This document shows, piece by piece, positions 18,671-27,064 of a DNA stretch of 64,000 bases (the stretch's first letter is position 1; every line of letters begins with the position of its first letter). Made by a program: the position numbers and the translations under genes. The notes under the pieces were generated by a model, which was given only the letters and a program-made list of their open reading frames with translations, ran no database searches and was not told the DNA's origin. The stretch comes from Saprospiraceae bacterium (GTDB lineage Bacteria; Bacteroidota; Bacteroidia; Chitinophagales; Saprospiraceae), in the NCBI GenBank assembly GCA_027488935.1, contig JAIYAP010000037.1, forward strand, positions 1 to 64,000, given 5' to 3'.

Positions 18671-20258
18671 ATTCTACGGATAAAAACGCGAAAGAAGCCC
18701 GTTCCGGGAAGGTAGCAGCGCCTTCTTCCCCTTCTGCGGCGATATAGTAGTGCTTGCACAGACTAGCGTCAATCACCGTTGTGTAAATCCCGTCTTTGGC
18801 GGTAACGTCGCCGTTGGTACCATCGTCCCACATGGCAGTGCGGCTAAACGCAAAGCCTTTTGCTTTCCGATACATCAACCAACCTGCTTTTGCTGTAGTG
18901 AGGCGTGCCGTAACTTTTACTTTTTCGCCTTCTTTGGTATGCTTGGCCTCGGCAATGGTTGGTTGTACTTTATTCAACAAGGGATGTTTGGCTAAATACT
19001 GTGCCCGTTTTTCCATCAATTGCTTGATGCCGATGATGTGATCGGGTCCATCAATCACTGTTTTATCCAAGCTATTTTGAAAGTTTGCGTAACTGTATAG
19101 CTTCATCGTGTCTTGTTTGACCGCTGCGTCAATGTCTTTCACCATCGCTTGGGCGCGGGTCACCAGTTGACCATTTTGCAAATAATCATTTGAAATGGTG
19201 CGGAGATGTGCCAGGTATATTTTCCGGTACAGGGGAATGCGCAACAGTTTGGAAATCAGCGGACGTTTGAGGTTATCAATTTCAGCAAGTGGCTGGTATT
19301 GAATCAATTGTTCGTCGGGCATTTCCTCAAAAGAAAAATTGCGCCGCCATCCACCGAAGGACATATTAAGATCCCAGATGAGCGGGTGTGCTACGCCGGT
19401 CGTATCAAACCACAGGTAATAATTGTGTGAGAGCGAGCCATTGTAGCTGTCCAGGTTTACAATCGCATTGTTGATTGCCAGCATCCATAGGGTTTGGTCT
19501 ACATCCAGCACCGTTTCGATCTTATCAGGCGTTTTATTCAACACTTTAATCAGGTTGAGGAGTGGTTTCCAGGCCGCTGGATTATCCACTTCATAAAATG
19601 CGTCGTAACAACCCGTATTGTCGTTGAGGTAAGTTAGGGACGCATTTTCACCTTTGGGGCAACCGGATTGGCTGCGCACCCGTTTCCAGTTGTCAGGGTC
19701 GCATTTAACCAGAAAGCCTGCGTTGGTATCAAAGTGTTTTTTGATAAAGGCAGCATCGATGGACTCCGTGTTGATATACAGCCCGTAATACTTGTTGTTG
19801 AGGTACAATTTGGCAAAATTGCACTGCGGGGCGGGCATATATTTGCGAATTACTTCATACGCCAGGGGATCGCGGATAAAACTAGGATCCAGAAAAGCAT
19901 TCGATAGCTTAATGGTGGAATAGGTATCCTTGATTTTTTGCGACTTTATTTTGTAATCGAGGCGGATATTGACCGGCAATTTTTTGTACGTGTCGTTGCG
20001 GGTACGGAAGTACGAACTGTTGCCTTTGTAGCGAATACCTACACTGTCGAAGCGTGCGCCATTCACCATCGCTGATCCTGTAAGGCGGGCCTCGGGGTTA
20101 ATTTTTTTTATGGAGTCCAGTTTGACATCCCAGTTTTTATAAGGCAAATCGACCTTAACTTCCTGAATACTGGTACCGTAAAAATCTTGCGCAGGCAACA
20201 GCGTTGGCAAAATGAACAGTAAAGCGCAAAGAATCGTACAATAGTGTTGTTTTATCAT
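18669..20258 (-). CDS. CotH-like kinase family secreted protein (paralogue 1)
   Basis: About 529 aa, secreted: signal peptide ending LLPAQ. The protein belongs to the CotH kinase family (atypical protein kinases first known from Bacillus spore coat), shown by IRYKGNSSYF, LSNAFLDPSFIRDPLAYEVIRKY, LYLNNKYYGLYINTESID and PLIWDLNMSFGGWRR. The C-terminal ~90 residues form a separate beta-rich domain (WDDGTNGDVTAKDGIYTT) of a type seen at the end of surface proteins. The start at 20258 (MIKQHYC) is preferred; 20276 is possible. It lies 43 bp downstream of a clear homologue, so the two are tandem duplicates and probably one operon. Targets are unknown; phosphorylation of exported proteins is possible. 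Confidence 0.85.
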   Translation of the reverse strand: MIKQHYCTILCALLFILPTLLPAQDFYGTSIQEVKVDLPYKNWDVKLDSIKKINPEARLTGSAMVNGARFDSVGIRYKGNSSYFRTRNDTYKKLPVNIRLDYKIKSQKIKDTYSTIKLSNAFLDPSFIRDPLAYEVIRKYMPAPQCNFAKLYLNNKYYGLYINTESIDAAFIKKHFDTNAGFLVKCDPDNWKRVRSQSGCPKGENASLTYLNDNTGCYDAFYEVDNPAAWKPLLNLIKVLNKTPDKIETVLDVDQTLWMLAINNAIVNLDSYNGSLSHNYYLWFDTTGVAHPLIWDLNMSFGGWRRNFSFEEMPDEQLIQYQPLAEIDNLKRPLISKLLRIPLYRKIYLAHLRTISNDYLQNGQLVTRAQAMVKDIDAAVKQDTMKLYSYANFQNSLDKTVIDGPDHIIGIKQLMEKRAQYLAKHPLLNKVQPTIAEAKHTKEGEKVKVTARLTTAKAGWLMYRKAKGFAFSRTAMWDDGTNGDVTAKDGIYTTVIDASLCKHYYIAAEGEEGAATFPERASFAFLSVE

Positions 20259-20301
20259 AGCAATCGAAAAAGGCATACAAGAAAGGTGTCGGCCGTTTTG
20301 T

Positions 20302-21924
20302 TTATTTATTGAGTTCGCTCAGTTTTACTTTGAAGGGCTTTTTGGTGTAATCGGCAGGAAAAAACGAAACGGTACCGGCATTTTCCACCATGATAAAATA
20401 GTCGAGCGTGGCATCGGTTGTTTTTGCTTCCACATTGACGGTGAAGTTTTTCACGCCAGTAGGCAAATCCGTGGACGGCTCTTCGTTCATCGGCATTACA
20501 TCATACGCTTCCCGGTCGCTAAAGCGGTAATACACCAAAACGCGTTTCGGAAAGCGATCGGCCTTTGCGGTCAGGCGGAAAGCATTGACCTTTTTGTTTT
20601 CGAATTTTGCGCGACTTTGTACCAATACATCGGTTACGGCAGAGGGTAGGGAGGTCAGTTCGGGGTGCACTTTCAGGTATTTGGAGCGTTTTGCCATTAA
20701 TTCGACCAATCCTGGAATTTTACTGCGTTTGCCGACGGTTTCGCGCAGGCTTTTTTGAAAGTCTTCCAGGTTGTACACCTTATATTTATCATCATTGAAA
20801 GGAACTACGATAAGGCCCTGGAGTTCTTGCGCCCGTTTTTCGTAAGCGCCGTTCAGGAAGTTTTCTTCATTAATCTGGCGGATGTGGGCCAGGTAAATTT
20901 TCTTGTACAAAGGATCTTTCAGCAATTGGCTGATGAGGGGTTTGTACGGATTTTCGGCATGTAACAATGGATCCAGGTTTTGCAGCTCTTTTAGGTCCAG
21001 ATCGCTGCCACTTCCGCCGCCGGTGTTTTTATAACTACCGAAAGAAAGGTTCAAATCCCAGTGAACCGGTTGAAAACGGCTATTTTCGTCGCGGTACATG
21101 TAATAGTTGACACTGTGGTTGCCGGAGTAACTGTTGAGGTTAACCATTACATTGTTCAGTGCCAGCATCCAAAGGGTGCGGTCAATATCGAGGAAACGGT
21201 CAATTTTGCCGGGTTCGTTGTTCAAAATCCGGGTAAACTCCTGTAATTCAGTCATACCGGTAGCGGAAATTAAATCATAATTTCCTTTATAGCAGGCGAT
21301 GTTGTCTTCGAATTCGAGCGAACCAAAGGTATTTTGGCGGCAAGTGGTGGGTATTTCTTCAGGTTTATAATCTACGCCTGCTTTGAAGAAAATGCCGTTG
21401 TTGGCGCCGTAGTTGTTAGTAAGGAATTGTTTATCAATACTTTCAATATTGATAAAAACACCGATGTATTCATCGTTTACATACAATTTGGTGTAAGCAG
21501 CCTGGGAGCTGGGCATGTACTTACCAGCAATTTCATGAAACAGCACTTCACGCACCATACTTGGGTCGCGCAGGGCCGACGAAAGTTTGAGGGTGGTATA
21601 TCCCTGGTGGTTTTGGGTCGCGTTGTTGTTATTGAGTCGGATCGTGAGCGGGTTGCGTTTCAAACCCGTTTGATAGGATTTGTCGCCGCGAAAGCGAACG
21701 CCCACTTCATCGTATTTCATGCCGTCAACGGTTACCGAACCGCTCAATAGTCCAGCGCTGTAGATGCGCATGGAATCCAGGGCATCGGACCAGTTTTTCA
21801 TGGGAAGGGTAAGCCGAATTTCTCCGATCGTTTTTTTGTCAAAAAGCGTGCGGGTGCTCTTGATGTTTTGAGCATTCAGGGCAAAAGGTAAAATGGCAAT
21901 CAGGGCCAAAATGAATTTTTTCAT
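20302..21924 (-). CDS. CotH-like kinase family secreted protein (paralogue 2)
   Basis: 540 aa, secreted: MKKFILALIAILPFALNAQ is a typical signal peptide and fixes the start at 21924; an upstream in-frame codon gives an unlikely 20-residue extension. Family motifs match paralogue 1: VRFRGDKSYQ, LSSALRDPSMVREVLFHEIAGKYMP, LYVNDEYIGVFINIESID and HWDLNLSFGSYK. The C-terminus is a beta-rich domain different from that of paralogue 1. It is the first gene of the pair. Transcription may start in the 130-bp gap before it, or read through from the small gene upstream. Role unknown beyond the family assignment. Confidence 0.85.
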   Translation of the reverse strand: MKKFILALIAILPFALNAQNIKSTRTLFDKKTIGEIRLTLPMKNWSDALDSMRIYSAGLLSGSVTVDGMKYDEVGVRFRGDKSYQTGLKRNPLTIRLNNNNATQNHQGYTTLKLSSALRDPSMVREVLFHEIAGKYMPSSQAAYTKLYVNDEYIGVFINIESIDKQFLTNNYGANNGIFFKAGVDYKPEEIPTTCRQNTFGSLEFEDNIACYKGNYDLISATGMTELQEFTRILNNEPGKIDRFLDIDRTLWMLALNNVMVNLNSYSGNHSVNYYMYRDENSRFQPVHWDLNLSFGSYKNTGGGSGSDLDLKELQNLDPLLHAENPYKPLISQLLKDPLYKKIYLAHIRQINEENFLNGAYEKRAQELQGLIVVPFNDDKYKVYNLEDFQKSLRETVGKRSKIPGLVELMAKRSKYLKVHPELTSLPSAVTDVLVQSRAKFENKKVNAFRLTAKADRFPKRVLVYYRFSDREAYDVMPMNEEPSTDLPTGVKNFTVNVEAKTTDATLDYFIMVENAGTVSFFPADYTKKPFKVKLSELNK

Positions 21925-22054
21925 GGCAAACCACTGCGTCGTTAAAGAAAAAAATGCGTGACGAAAATCGGGGCAATGATACAAAAAGGTGTATTTGCTT
22001 TGCTATCTTAGGGAATAATTATCCCGAATGGCATGCAAGAAATGTACAAAATAT

Positions 22055-22336
22055 TCAAATGATCTGTTCAAAATCGGCTTTTGCTACTACCGGCAGCGTT
22101 CGCGCAAAACCTGCGAGCTTCGTTTGGTGCATTTGACGAAAGGTAGTTTGTACTTGTTCAATGAACGGAGCGTCCACAAGTTGCTGAATTGCTTCCAGCG
22201 TAGCAACCCGTTCATCATCCCCCAATTTGAAGGTCTGTTCGTATAACGTATTTTCAAACTTGACACTCACACGGTTGTCCATTTTAAAAATAGTTATTTT
22301 GAGCAACGGGTGCTCAATGTTCCCAATGATGCGCAT
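22055..22336 (-). CDS. conserved-looking protein of unknown function, 93 aa
   Basis: Small soluble protein with alternating charged and hydrophobic residues: an N-terminal beta region (MRIIGNIEHPLLKITIFKM) followed by predicted helices (ATLEAIQQLVDAPF). No signal peptide, Cys pair or known motif. Coding potential is supported by a clean ORF with normal composition on the same strand as both neighbours (cotH-like genes downstream, aquaporin upstream). I do not recognise the family. Confidence 0.65.
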   Translation of the reverse strand: MRIIGNIEHPLLKITIFKMDNRVSVKFENTLYEQTFKLGDDERVATLEAIQQLVDAPFIEQVQTTFRQMHQTKLAGFARTLPVVAKADFEQII

Positions 22337-22413
22337 AGTCTCGTGTTTATTAACTTGTATTTCGGTTGCAAAATTGCAATAAAAAGCGCAATAACGGATA
22401 TTTATTTAATACT

Positions 22414-23046
22414 TTAAATCTCTGCAGGCCCGTTAAACACCTGAAACAAACTCGCAGCCGCAGCCCCACCCAACAAGGCACCACCCAAATAAACCCAGGT
22501 ATCAATGCCCTGCAAGGCACCCATCAAGGCCATACCAAGCGCTAGCGCCGGATTGAAAGCCCAATCACTTAGATGTCCGAGGCTATAAGCTACCGCCAAT
22601 AAGGCTAGTCCGGGGGCCACCGCTTTGGTCATTACATTTTGTTCGGTAGCCTGGTGTACCTGCAACCAGATAAAAACCAGGGCCAGGGTGCCCAAAACCT
22701 CCGAAATCAGGGTGCATATCCACTGATGTTGTAAGGGGCGCAGTTCCAATCCGCCCGCACAACTCAATAAAAAACTGCCCAAAGTTGCCGCTAAAAGGCC
22801 GCCCGCCAATTGCGCCACCACATAATACAAAAAATCGGTGCGATCAATCATGCCCCGCATCAAGGCTGCTAAGGAAATCGCCGGATTGAAATGGGCGCCC
22901 GAAATAGCATACAAAGCCAAACTGCTGCCCACCAACATCGCACCCGCCGCCAGGGGCATCATGCTGCTGGAGCCGTTATTGGCCGCCATTAAGACGGTTA
23001 AAACGAAAAAAAAGGTCCCAATCAACTCTGCCAGATACTTTTTCAT
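22414..23046 (-). CDS. MIP/aquaporin family channel
   Basis: 210-aa integral membrane channel for water or small neutral solutes, with six predicted membrane spans in two homologous halves. The two NPA boxes are visible: HFNPAISLA (Asn54) in the first half and FNPALALG (Asn165) in the second. In most aquaporins the second box is NPAR, and that Arg forms the ar/R selectivity filter; here the residue is Leu, so selectivity may be unusual. It is divergent from the S9 peptidase with an 80-bp gap. A possible -7 element for this gene (TACTTTTG on the minus strand, 23104-23111) lies in that gap. Confidence 0.88.
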   Translation of the reverse strand: MKKYLAELIGTFFFVLTVLMAANNGSSSMMPLAAGAMLVGSSLALYAISGAHFNPAISLAALMRGMIDRTDFLYYVVAQLAGGLLAATLGSFLLSCAGGLELRPLQHQWICTLISEVLGTLALVFIWLQVHQATEQNVMTKAVAPGLALLAVAYSLGHLSDWAFNPALALGMALMGALQGIDTWVYLGGALLGGAAAASLFQVFNGPAEI

Positions 23047-23126
23047 GCACTTTTGATTTTATTTGAAAGGAAAATACAATTTTTGTGATCAATTTTGAAA
23101 ACTCAAAAGTATTTAACTGCTTCCGT

Positions 23127-25142
23127 ATGGTTCGTTCCTTTTTGATATTAATTGTTTTTCAGATGCTTTTATCCGCAGTTTCTTTCGGTCAATCCAAACG
23201 CCTAAGCCCGGAATTGCTCTGGCAACTTGGCCGCGTGGCGCTGGATGCCGTATCGCCCGATGGCAAATATGCTGTATATGGTGTTCAAAAATACGATTTG
23301 GCCACCAATAAAAGTACCCGCACCTTATATAGTGTAGAAATACGCAGCGGAAATACCAAAATACTCAGCAACCCGGAACGCAGCGCCAGTGATGCCGCTT
23401 TCCATCCCGCCGGTGGCCGTATTGGTTTTTTGGAAGACGGCAAATTGTTTGAGGTCAAGCTGGATGGACAAGGCCAAACCCAATTGTCGGACATCGAAAT
23501 GAATGGATTTATGTACGCGCCCAATGGCGAGTCCGTGTTGTACGTACGCGATGTAAAACACGACCAGAAGGCTTCGGAGGTAAATCCTGATTTGCCGCTG
23601 ACGACCGGCAGGGTGATGGACGGCTTGATGTATCGGCACTGGAAATCGTGGCACGACTATCAATACAGCAATATTTTTTATCAAATATTCGAAGGAAACC
23701 GATTGAGTGGTACCGAAAAAGCCGTCATGAACGAAGCATTCGACAGCCCGTTGCAACCGATGGGCGGCATGGAGCAAATCACCTGGAGCCCGGATGCGCG
23801 CTGGATTGTGTACACCAGTCGGAAGTTGAAAGGTACTGCGGCGGCCCAAAGCACCAATTCGGATATTTATGGCTTTGATGTCAACACCGGCGAAACGGTC
23901 AATTTTACGGCCGATTTACCCGGTTATGATATGGATCCGGTGTTTTCGCCCGATGGCAAATATTTGGCCTGGACCAGCATGGAACGCGCCGGCTATGAAG
24001 CCGATCGCACGCGCTTGATGGTGTTGGACTTACAAACTAAAAAGCGGGTAGAACTTACCAAAGGCTGGGATTACGAGGCCAATGCGCCACAGTGGGCGCC
24101 CGATGGGAAATCATTGTATTTCCTGAGCAGCACTAATTTTACCTATCAATTGTATCAGATCACCGTTGCCGATAAAAAAATACGTGCCATTACCGAAGGC
24201 CAGCACGATTATACCGCCTTCAAAGTGGCTGGTAATGAATTGGTTGCGACCCGCACCGCCATGGATCAACCGGCAGAGTTGTATGCCGTAAATGCACAAA
24301 CAGGGGTTGCGCGTGCTTTATCCAAAGTAACCGAACCGATTTGGAAAGATATTGCCAAAGGAAAAGTGGAGCGCCACACTGTAAAAACAACGGATGGCAA
24401 GGATATGAATGTGTGGATGGTATTTCCGCCCAATTTTAACCCCGCGAAACGTTATCCTGCCATTTTAGTTTGTCAGGGCGGCCCACAATCTGCGCTTAGT
24501 CAGGGTTTTTCGTATCGCTGGAACATGCAATTGATGGCTGCCAACGATTATGTGGTCATTGCGCCTTGTCGCCGGGGCATGCCGGGATCCGGCCAGGCCT
24601 GGTGCGACGCGATTCAGGGCGACTGGGGTGGAAAGCCGATGCAGGATTTATTGTCGGCTACCGATTATGCGGCCAAACAACCAGGTGTGGACGCAGGAAA
24701 AATTGCCGCGGCGGGCGCCAGTTTCGGCGGATTTTCGGTGTATTGGCTGGCGGGCAACCACAACAAGCGTTTTAAAGCGTTTATTGCGCATTGTGGTATT
24801 TTCAATTTGGAGAGTTTTTACACCGAAACCGAAGAAGTATGGTTTGTGAACCACGATTTTGAAGGTGCTTTTTGGCAAACCCCCAAGCCTAAGAATTACA
24901 AAGCCAGTCCGCATTTATTTGCCCAAAACTGGGATACCCCGATTTTGGTGGTACACAACGAGTTGGACTTCCGGATTCCTGTGACCGAAGGCATGCAGGC
25001 GTTTCAGGCAGCGCAATTGCGGGGTATCCCGTCGAAGTTTTTATACTTCCCCGACGAAGGCCACTGGATGTCGAAACCGCAAAACAGTGTGTTGTGGCAA
25101 CGGAACTTTTTTGGGTTTTTGACGGAGCATTTGGGGAAGTAG
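23127..25142 (+). CDS. S9 family prolyl oligopeptidase-like serine peptidase
   Basis: 671-aa exported alpha/beta-hydrolase peptidase of family S9 (acylaminoacyl/dipeptidyl peptidase type), which cleaves small peptides. It has a signal peptide (ILIVFQMLLSAVSFGQ), an N-terminal WD40-like beta-propeller that gates the active site (SPDGKYAVYG, SPDARWIVYT, SPDGKYLAWT), and a C-terminal catalytic domain with the nucleophile in GASFGGFS, the Asp in NELDFRIP and the His in DEGHWMSKP. The ATG at 23127 gives the signal peptide; the in-frame codon at 23085 is less likely. Two large hairpins follow the stop codon. Confidence 0.92.
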   Translation: MVRSFLILIVFQMLLSAVSFGQSKRLSPELLWQLGRVALDAVSPDGKYAVYGVQKYDLATNKSTRTLYSVEIRSGNTKILSNPERSASDAAFHPAGGRIGFLEDGKLFEVKLDGQGQTQLSDIEMNGFMYAPNGESVLYVRDVKHDQKASEVNPDLPLTTGRVMDGLMYRHWKSWHDYQYSNIFYQIFEGNRLSGTEKAVMNEAFDSPLQPMGGMEQITWSPDARWIVYTSRKLKGTAAAQSTNSDIYGFDVNTGETVNFTADLPGYDMDPVFSPDGKYLAWTSMERAGYEADRTRLMVLDLQTKKRVELTKGWDYEANAPQWAPDGKSLYFLSSTNFTYQLYQITVADKKIRAITEGQHDYTAFKVAGNELVATRTAMDQPAELYAVNAQTGVARALSKVTEPIWKDIAKGKVERHTVKTTDGKDMNVWMVFPPNFNPAKRYPAILVCQGGPQSALSQGFSYRWNMQLMAANDYVVIAPCRRGMPGSGQAWCDAIQGDWGGKPMQDLLSATDYAAKQPGVDAGKIAAAGASFGGFSVYWLAGNHNKRFKAFIAHCGIFNLESFYTETEEVWFVNHDFEGAFWQTPKPKNYKASPHLFAQNWDTPILVVHNELDFRIPVTEGMQAFQAAQLRGIPSKFLYFPDEGHWMSKPQNSVLWQRNFFGFLTEHLGK

Positions 25143-25180
25143 GGTAGGGGACCTAAATAGGTGGTGTGGTTTTGGTCAAC

Positions 25181-25234
25181 GGTTGGCGCTCGCGATGTAC
25201 CTGGATGCTGCTGGGTGCATCGCTGGCGCCAACC
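25181..25234. repeat. hairpin element 1 after the S9 peptidase gene
   Basis: GGTTGGCGC (25181-25189) pairs with GCGCCAACC (25226-25234). After a 2x2 internal loop, GCGATG (25192-25197) pairs with CATCGC (25218-25223), leaving a 20-nt loop. No T run follows, so it is more like a REP-type or mRNA-stabilising hairpin than a classical terminator. Confidence 0.75.
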
Positions 25235-25263
25235 ATTGGTAATCAAACTACTGGATATTTTTA

Positions 25264-25361
25264 TTTCGCGCAGATGTTACACAGAATAAAAAGCGCAGAT
25301 TTTACGCAGAAAAACCTGCGTAACATCTGCAAAAATGCATCTGTGTTGCATCTGCGCGAAA
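25264..25361. repeat. nested hairpin element 2
   Basis: Outer arms TTTCGCGCAGATG (25264-25276) and CATCTGCGCGAAA (25349-25361) are perfect complements. An inner stem GCAGATTTTACGCAG (25295-25309) pairs with CTGCGTAACATCTGC (25316-25330) with one mismatch. The words GCAGAT/ATCTGC recur throughout. It looks like a dispersed intergenic palindrome; no ORF is present between 25143 and 25398. Confidence 0.75.
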
Positions 25362-25398
25362 AATGTACAGTAGTGTGGTTGGTGGCGCATCTTTCTGT

Positions 25399-25983
25399 TT
25401 ATTTTCCTTTCTTGATGTATTTTTCAACGAATTCTGCGTTAAACCGGAGATAATGGAAATAAGTATCTGCCAATTCTTTTAACCTTTCGTTATTCAATGG
25501 AACGTGGTCATATCCAAATTTACTTCTTAATTTCTTTACGAATTGAATTTCAGCGTTTTTTTGATAAGTTTCCTCCATATTCTCTGTAGCATAGAAATCA
25601 ATTACCCATTCATTATCATAGCACAATTGCTCAAGTGGAAACCAACCGTTAAAGTATCCGATTGATAGAAATTCATTTAAATTCTCTCCGATTATCCAGT
25701 TGTATTCGCTCATTGAATCTCCAAAATTCATTGGAACGGTCATTACAACTGGTTGTATGGTTTCTGATATTTCCAAAATACTATAGTGAACACCGTCTCC
25801 TCCTGTGCATGCAAAAATTTCCGTATTTATTGGCGAACTATCGTATATGAATGTTTTGTCATTTATTAGAATCATTCCTGCATAATCAAAGTAGAGACCT
25901 GGAAACTCATTCTTTGTCTCGGTTGCCAATTCTTCGACAACTTTTCTGAATGCTTCTAATCCGATTATTCGTTTGTTGTTCAT
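25399..25983 (-). CDS. SMI1/KNR4 (SUKH)-like protein of unknown function
   Basis: 194-aa soluble, acidic protein from an AT-rich gene. The segments GGDGVHYSILEIS, VMTVPMNFGDS and EFLSIGYFNGWFPLEQLCYD resemble the SUKH (SMI1/KNR4) fold, in which members often serve as immunity proteins against polymorphic toxins; the match is by eye and not certain. No toxin gene is adjacent. Its upstream side carries a near-perfect palindrome (26013-26071). The base composition is unlike the core genes nearby, suggesting acquired DNA. Confidence 0.6.
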   Translation of the reverse strand: MNNKRIIGLEAFRKVVEELATETKNEFPGLYFDYAGMILINDKTFIYDSSPINTEIFACTGGDGVHYSILEISETIQPVVMTVPMNFGDSMSEYNWIIGENLNEFLSIGYFNGWFPLEQLCYDNEWVIDFYATENMEETYQKNAEIQFVKKLRSKFGYDHVPLNNERLKELADTYFHYLRFNAEFVEKYIKKGK

Positions 25984-26012
25984 TTGAGTTTTTCTTGGTT
26001 GTCGCTACGGTT

Positions 26013-26071
26013 GTGTATGCGCAGTTTAAATTTACCTTAAAATATTAATCAAATTTAAATTGCGCATACAC
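26013..26071. repeat. attC-like palindrome A
   Basis: Arms 26013-26033 and 26051-26071 are 21-nt complements with a single mismatch (GTGTATGCGC... and ...GCGCATACAC), around a 17-nt AT-rich loop. The right arm is followed by TTTGTTGG, the same word that follows palindrome B at 26920-26962. On the minus strand the site reads CCACCAACAAA, stem-loop, AACCG. Confidence 0.7.
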
Positions 26072-26075
26072 TTTG

Positions 26076-26088
26076 TTGGTGGCAAGTG
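26076..26088. repeat. left 13-bp inverted repeat around the peptidase-like gene
   Basis: TTGGTGGCAAGTG is the exact reverse complement of the 13 bp at 26901-26913. The two copies bracket the single ORF 26095-26871. Confidence 0.75.
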
Positions 26089-26094
26089 TTTTGG

Positions 26095-26871
26095 TCATTT
26101 TTGCACTTTCACCCAGTTAACCAACTCTTCAAATACTTCAATTTCAGTTCTACTGTCTTTCAGTATTTCATCATATGTAAACCCCTTTATATCCATTAAA
26201 TATTCAACCATCAATCTTCCTTTACAATAATAGGCAGGCATATAGTGTCCCTTCACAACTTCAACAAAACCATCTTTTGAGTTTTTCTCTAATTCTACAT
26301 ATCGATCAATCTCAAATCTCAAACTATAATCACTTGATTTGAGCATATTTTGTCGTGATATATATTCTGGATAGCCTTCAAGTTTCCACATTGGCGGATG
26401 TTTTATTGGGCTGAAACTTAGTAAACCATATCTATTTCCTTGCAGATTATGAACCATCTCATGGACAATTATTTCGGTTAAATTTGCACTACTTCTGAGG
26501 CCTTTGATAAGGTTATTTTTGATATCAATTGGATACTTAACCGTTATGTATCCCGCAGTGGCTCTGGCAATGGGTCCTTTACCTTGTAGGTCTTCTATTG
26601 TATTGAAAAAATTGTTATGTGCTAAGAAAATATTAAACACAAAATTTGTGTCATGTAATTCGCTATGCTCAATTAATTGGTATGCATGGTCGAGAATATT
26701 TATTAGTCCATCTTTATCAATCTCGTTATCATAGTAAATCCTGAATTTTTGATGTTCTATTTTGTTCGCAAATAAGGTTTGAGGGAAGCACATTAAAGTT
26801 ATCAATCCCGAAATAAAAACAATGAGTATTAAAACAAGACTCGCTATTGTTTTTTTTATGATTTTTTTCAT
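26095..26871 (-). CDS. membrane-anchored or secreted zinc-peptidase-like protein
   Basis: 258 aa. An N-terminal hydrophobic helix (SLVLILIVFISGLITLMCF, ~11-29) acts as membrane anchor or signal. The body holds a zincin motif HEMVH (His137, Glu138, His141) followed by KLEGYPEYIS, where Glu165 or Glu169 could be the third zinc ligand, the arrangement of gluzincin-type metallopeptidases. Catalysis is therefore plausible but the family is not named with certainty. The gene is AT-rich and is bracketed by 13-bp inverted repeats and, outside them, by two palindromes, an organisation like a mobile gene cassette. Confidence 0.65.
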   Translation of the reverse strand: MKKIIKKTIASLVLILIVFISGLITLMCFPQTLFANKIEHQKFRIYYDNEIDKDGLINILDHAYQLIEHSELHDTNFVFNIFLAHNNFFNTIEDLQGKGPIARATAGYITVKYPIDIKNNLIKGLRSSANLTEIIVHEMVHNLQGNRYGLLSFSPIKHPPMWKLEGYPEYISRQNMLKSSDYSLRFEIDRYVELEKNSKDGFVEVVKGHYMPAYYCKGRLMVEYLMDIKGFTYDEILKDSRTEIEVFEELVNWVKVQK

Positions 26872-26900
26872 TTGTTTTGACTTTGTGTTTTAGTTTGATA

Positions 26901-26913
26901 CACTTGCCACCAA
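26901..26913. repeat. right 13-bp inverted repeat around the peptidase-like gene
   Basis: CACTTGCCACCAA, the exact reverse complement of 26076-26088. It lies just upstream of the gene start, next to palindrome B. Confidence 0.75.
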
Positions 26914-26919
26914 TCGTTT

Positions 26920-26962
26920 GGATGTGCGAATGTGCGACGTTTAGGAGGTTTTTCGCATATCC
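26920..26962. repeat. attC-like palindrome B
   Basis: GGATGTGCGAA (26920-26930) pairs with TTCGCATATCC (26952-26962) with one G-T pair. The right arm is followed by TTTGTTGGGC; on the minus strand this reads GCCCAACAAA, matching the RYYYAAC core of integron attC sites. The rest of the 26872-27064 gap shows nothing else. Confidence 0.6.
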
Positions 26963-27064
26963 TTTGTTGGGCGGGTCTTTTTATTTGCATGATTTTCAAT
27001 TACTTATAGCAAACGGTTTACTGGAAAGTTAGTTAGTTGGCTAATTTCTGGCGGATTTATCTCT

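Noticed and set aside
25004-25246. 80-aa open frame on the minus strand across the first hairpin
   Set aside because: It overlaps the S9 peptidase gene and reads through a palindrome; no independent support.
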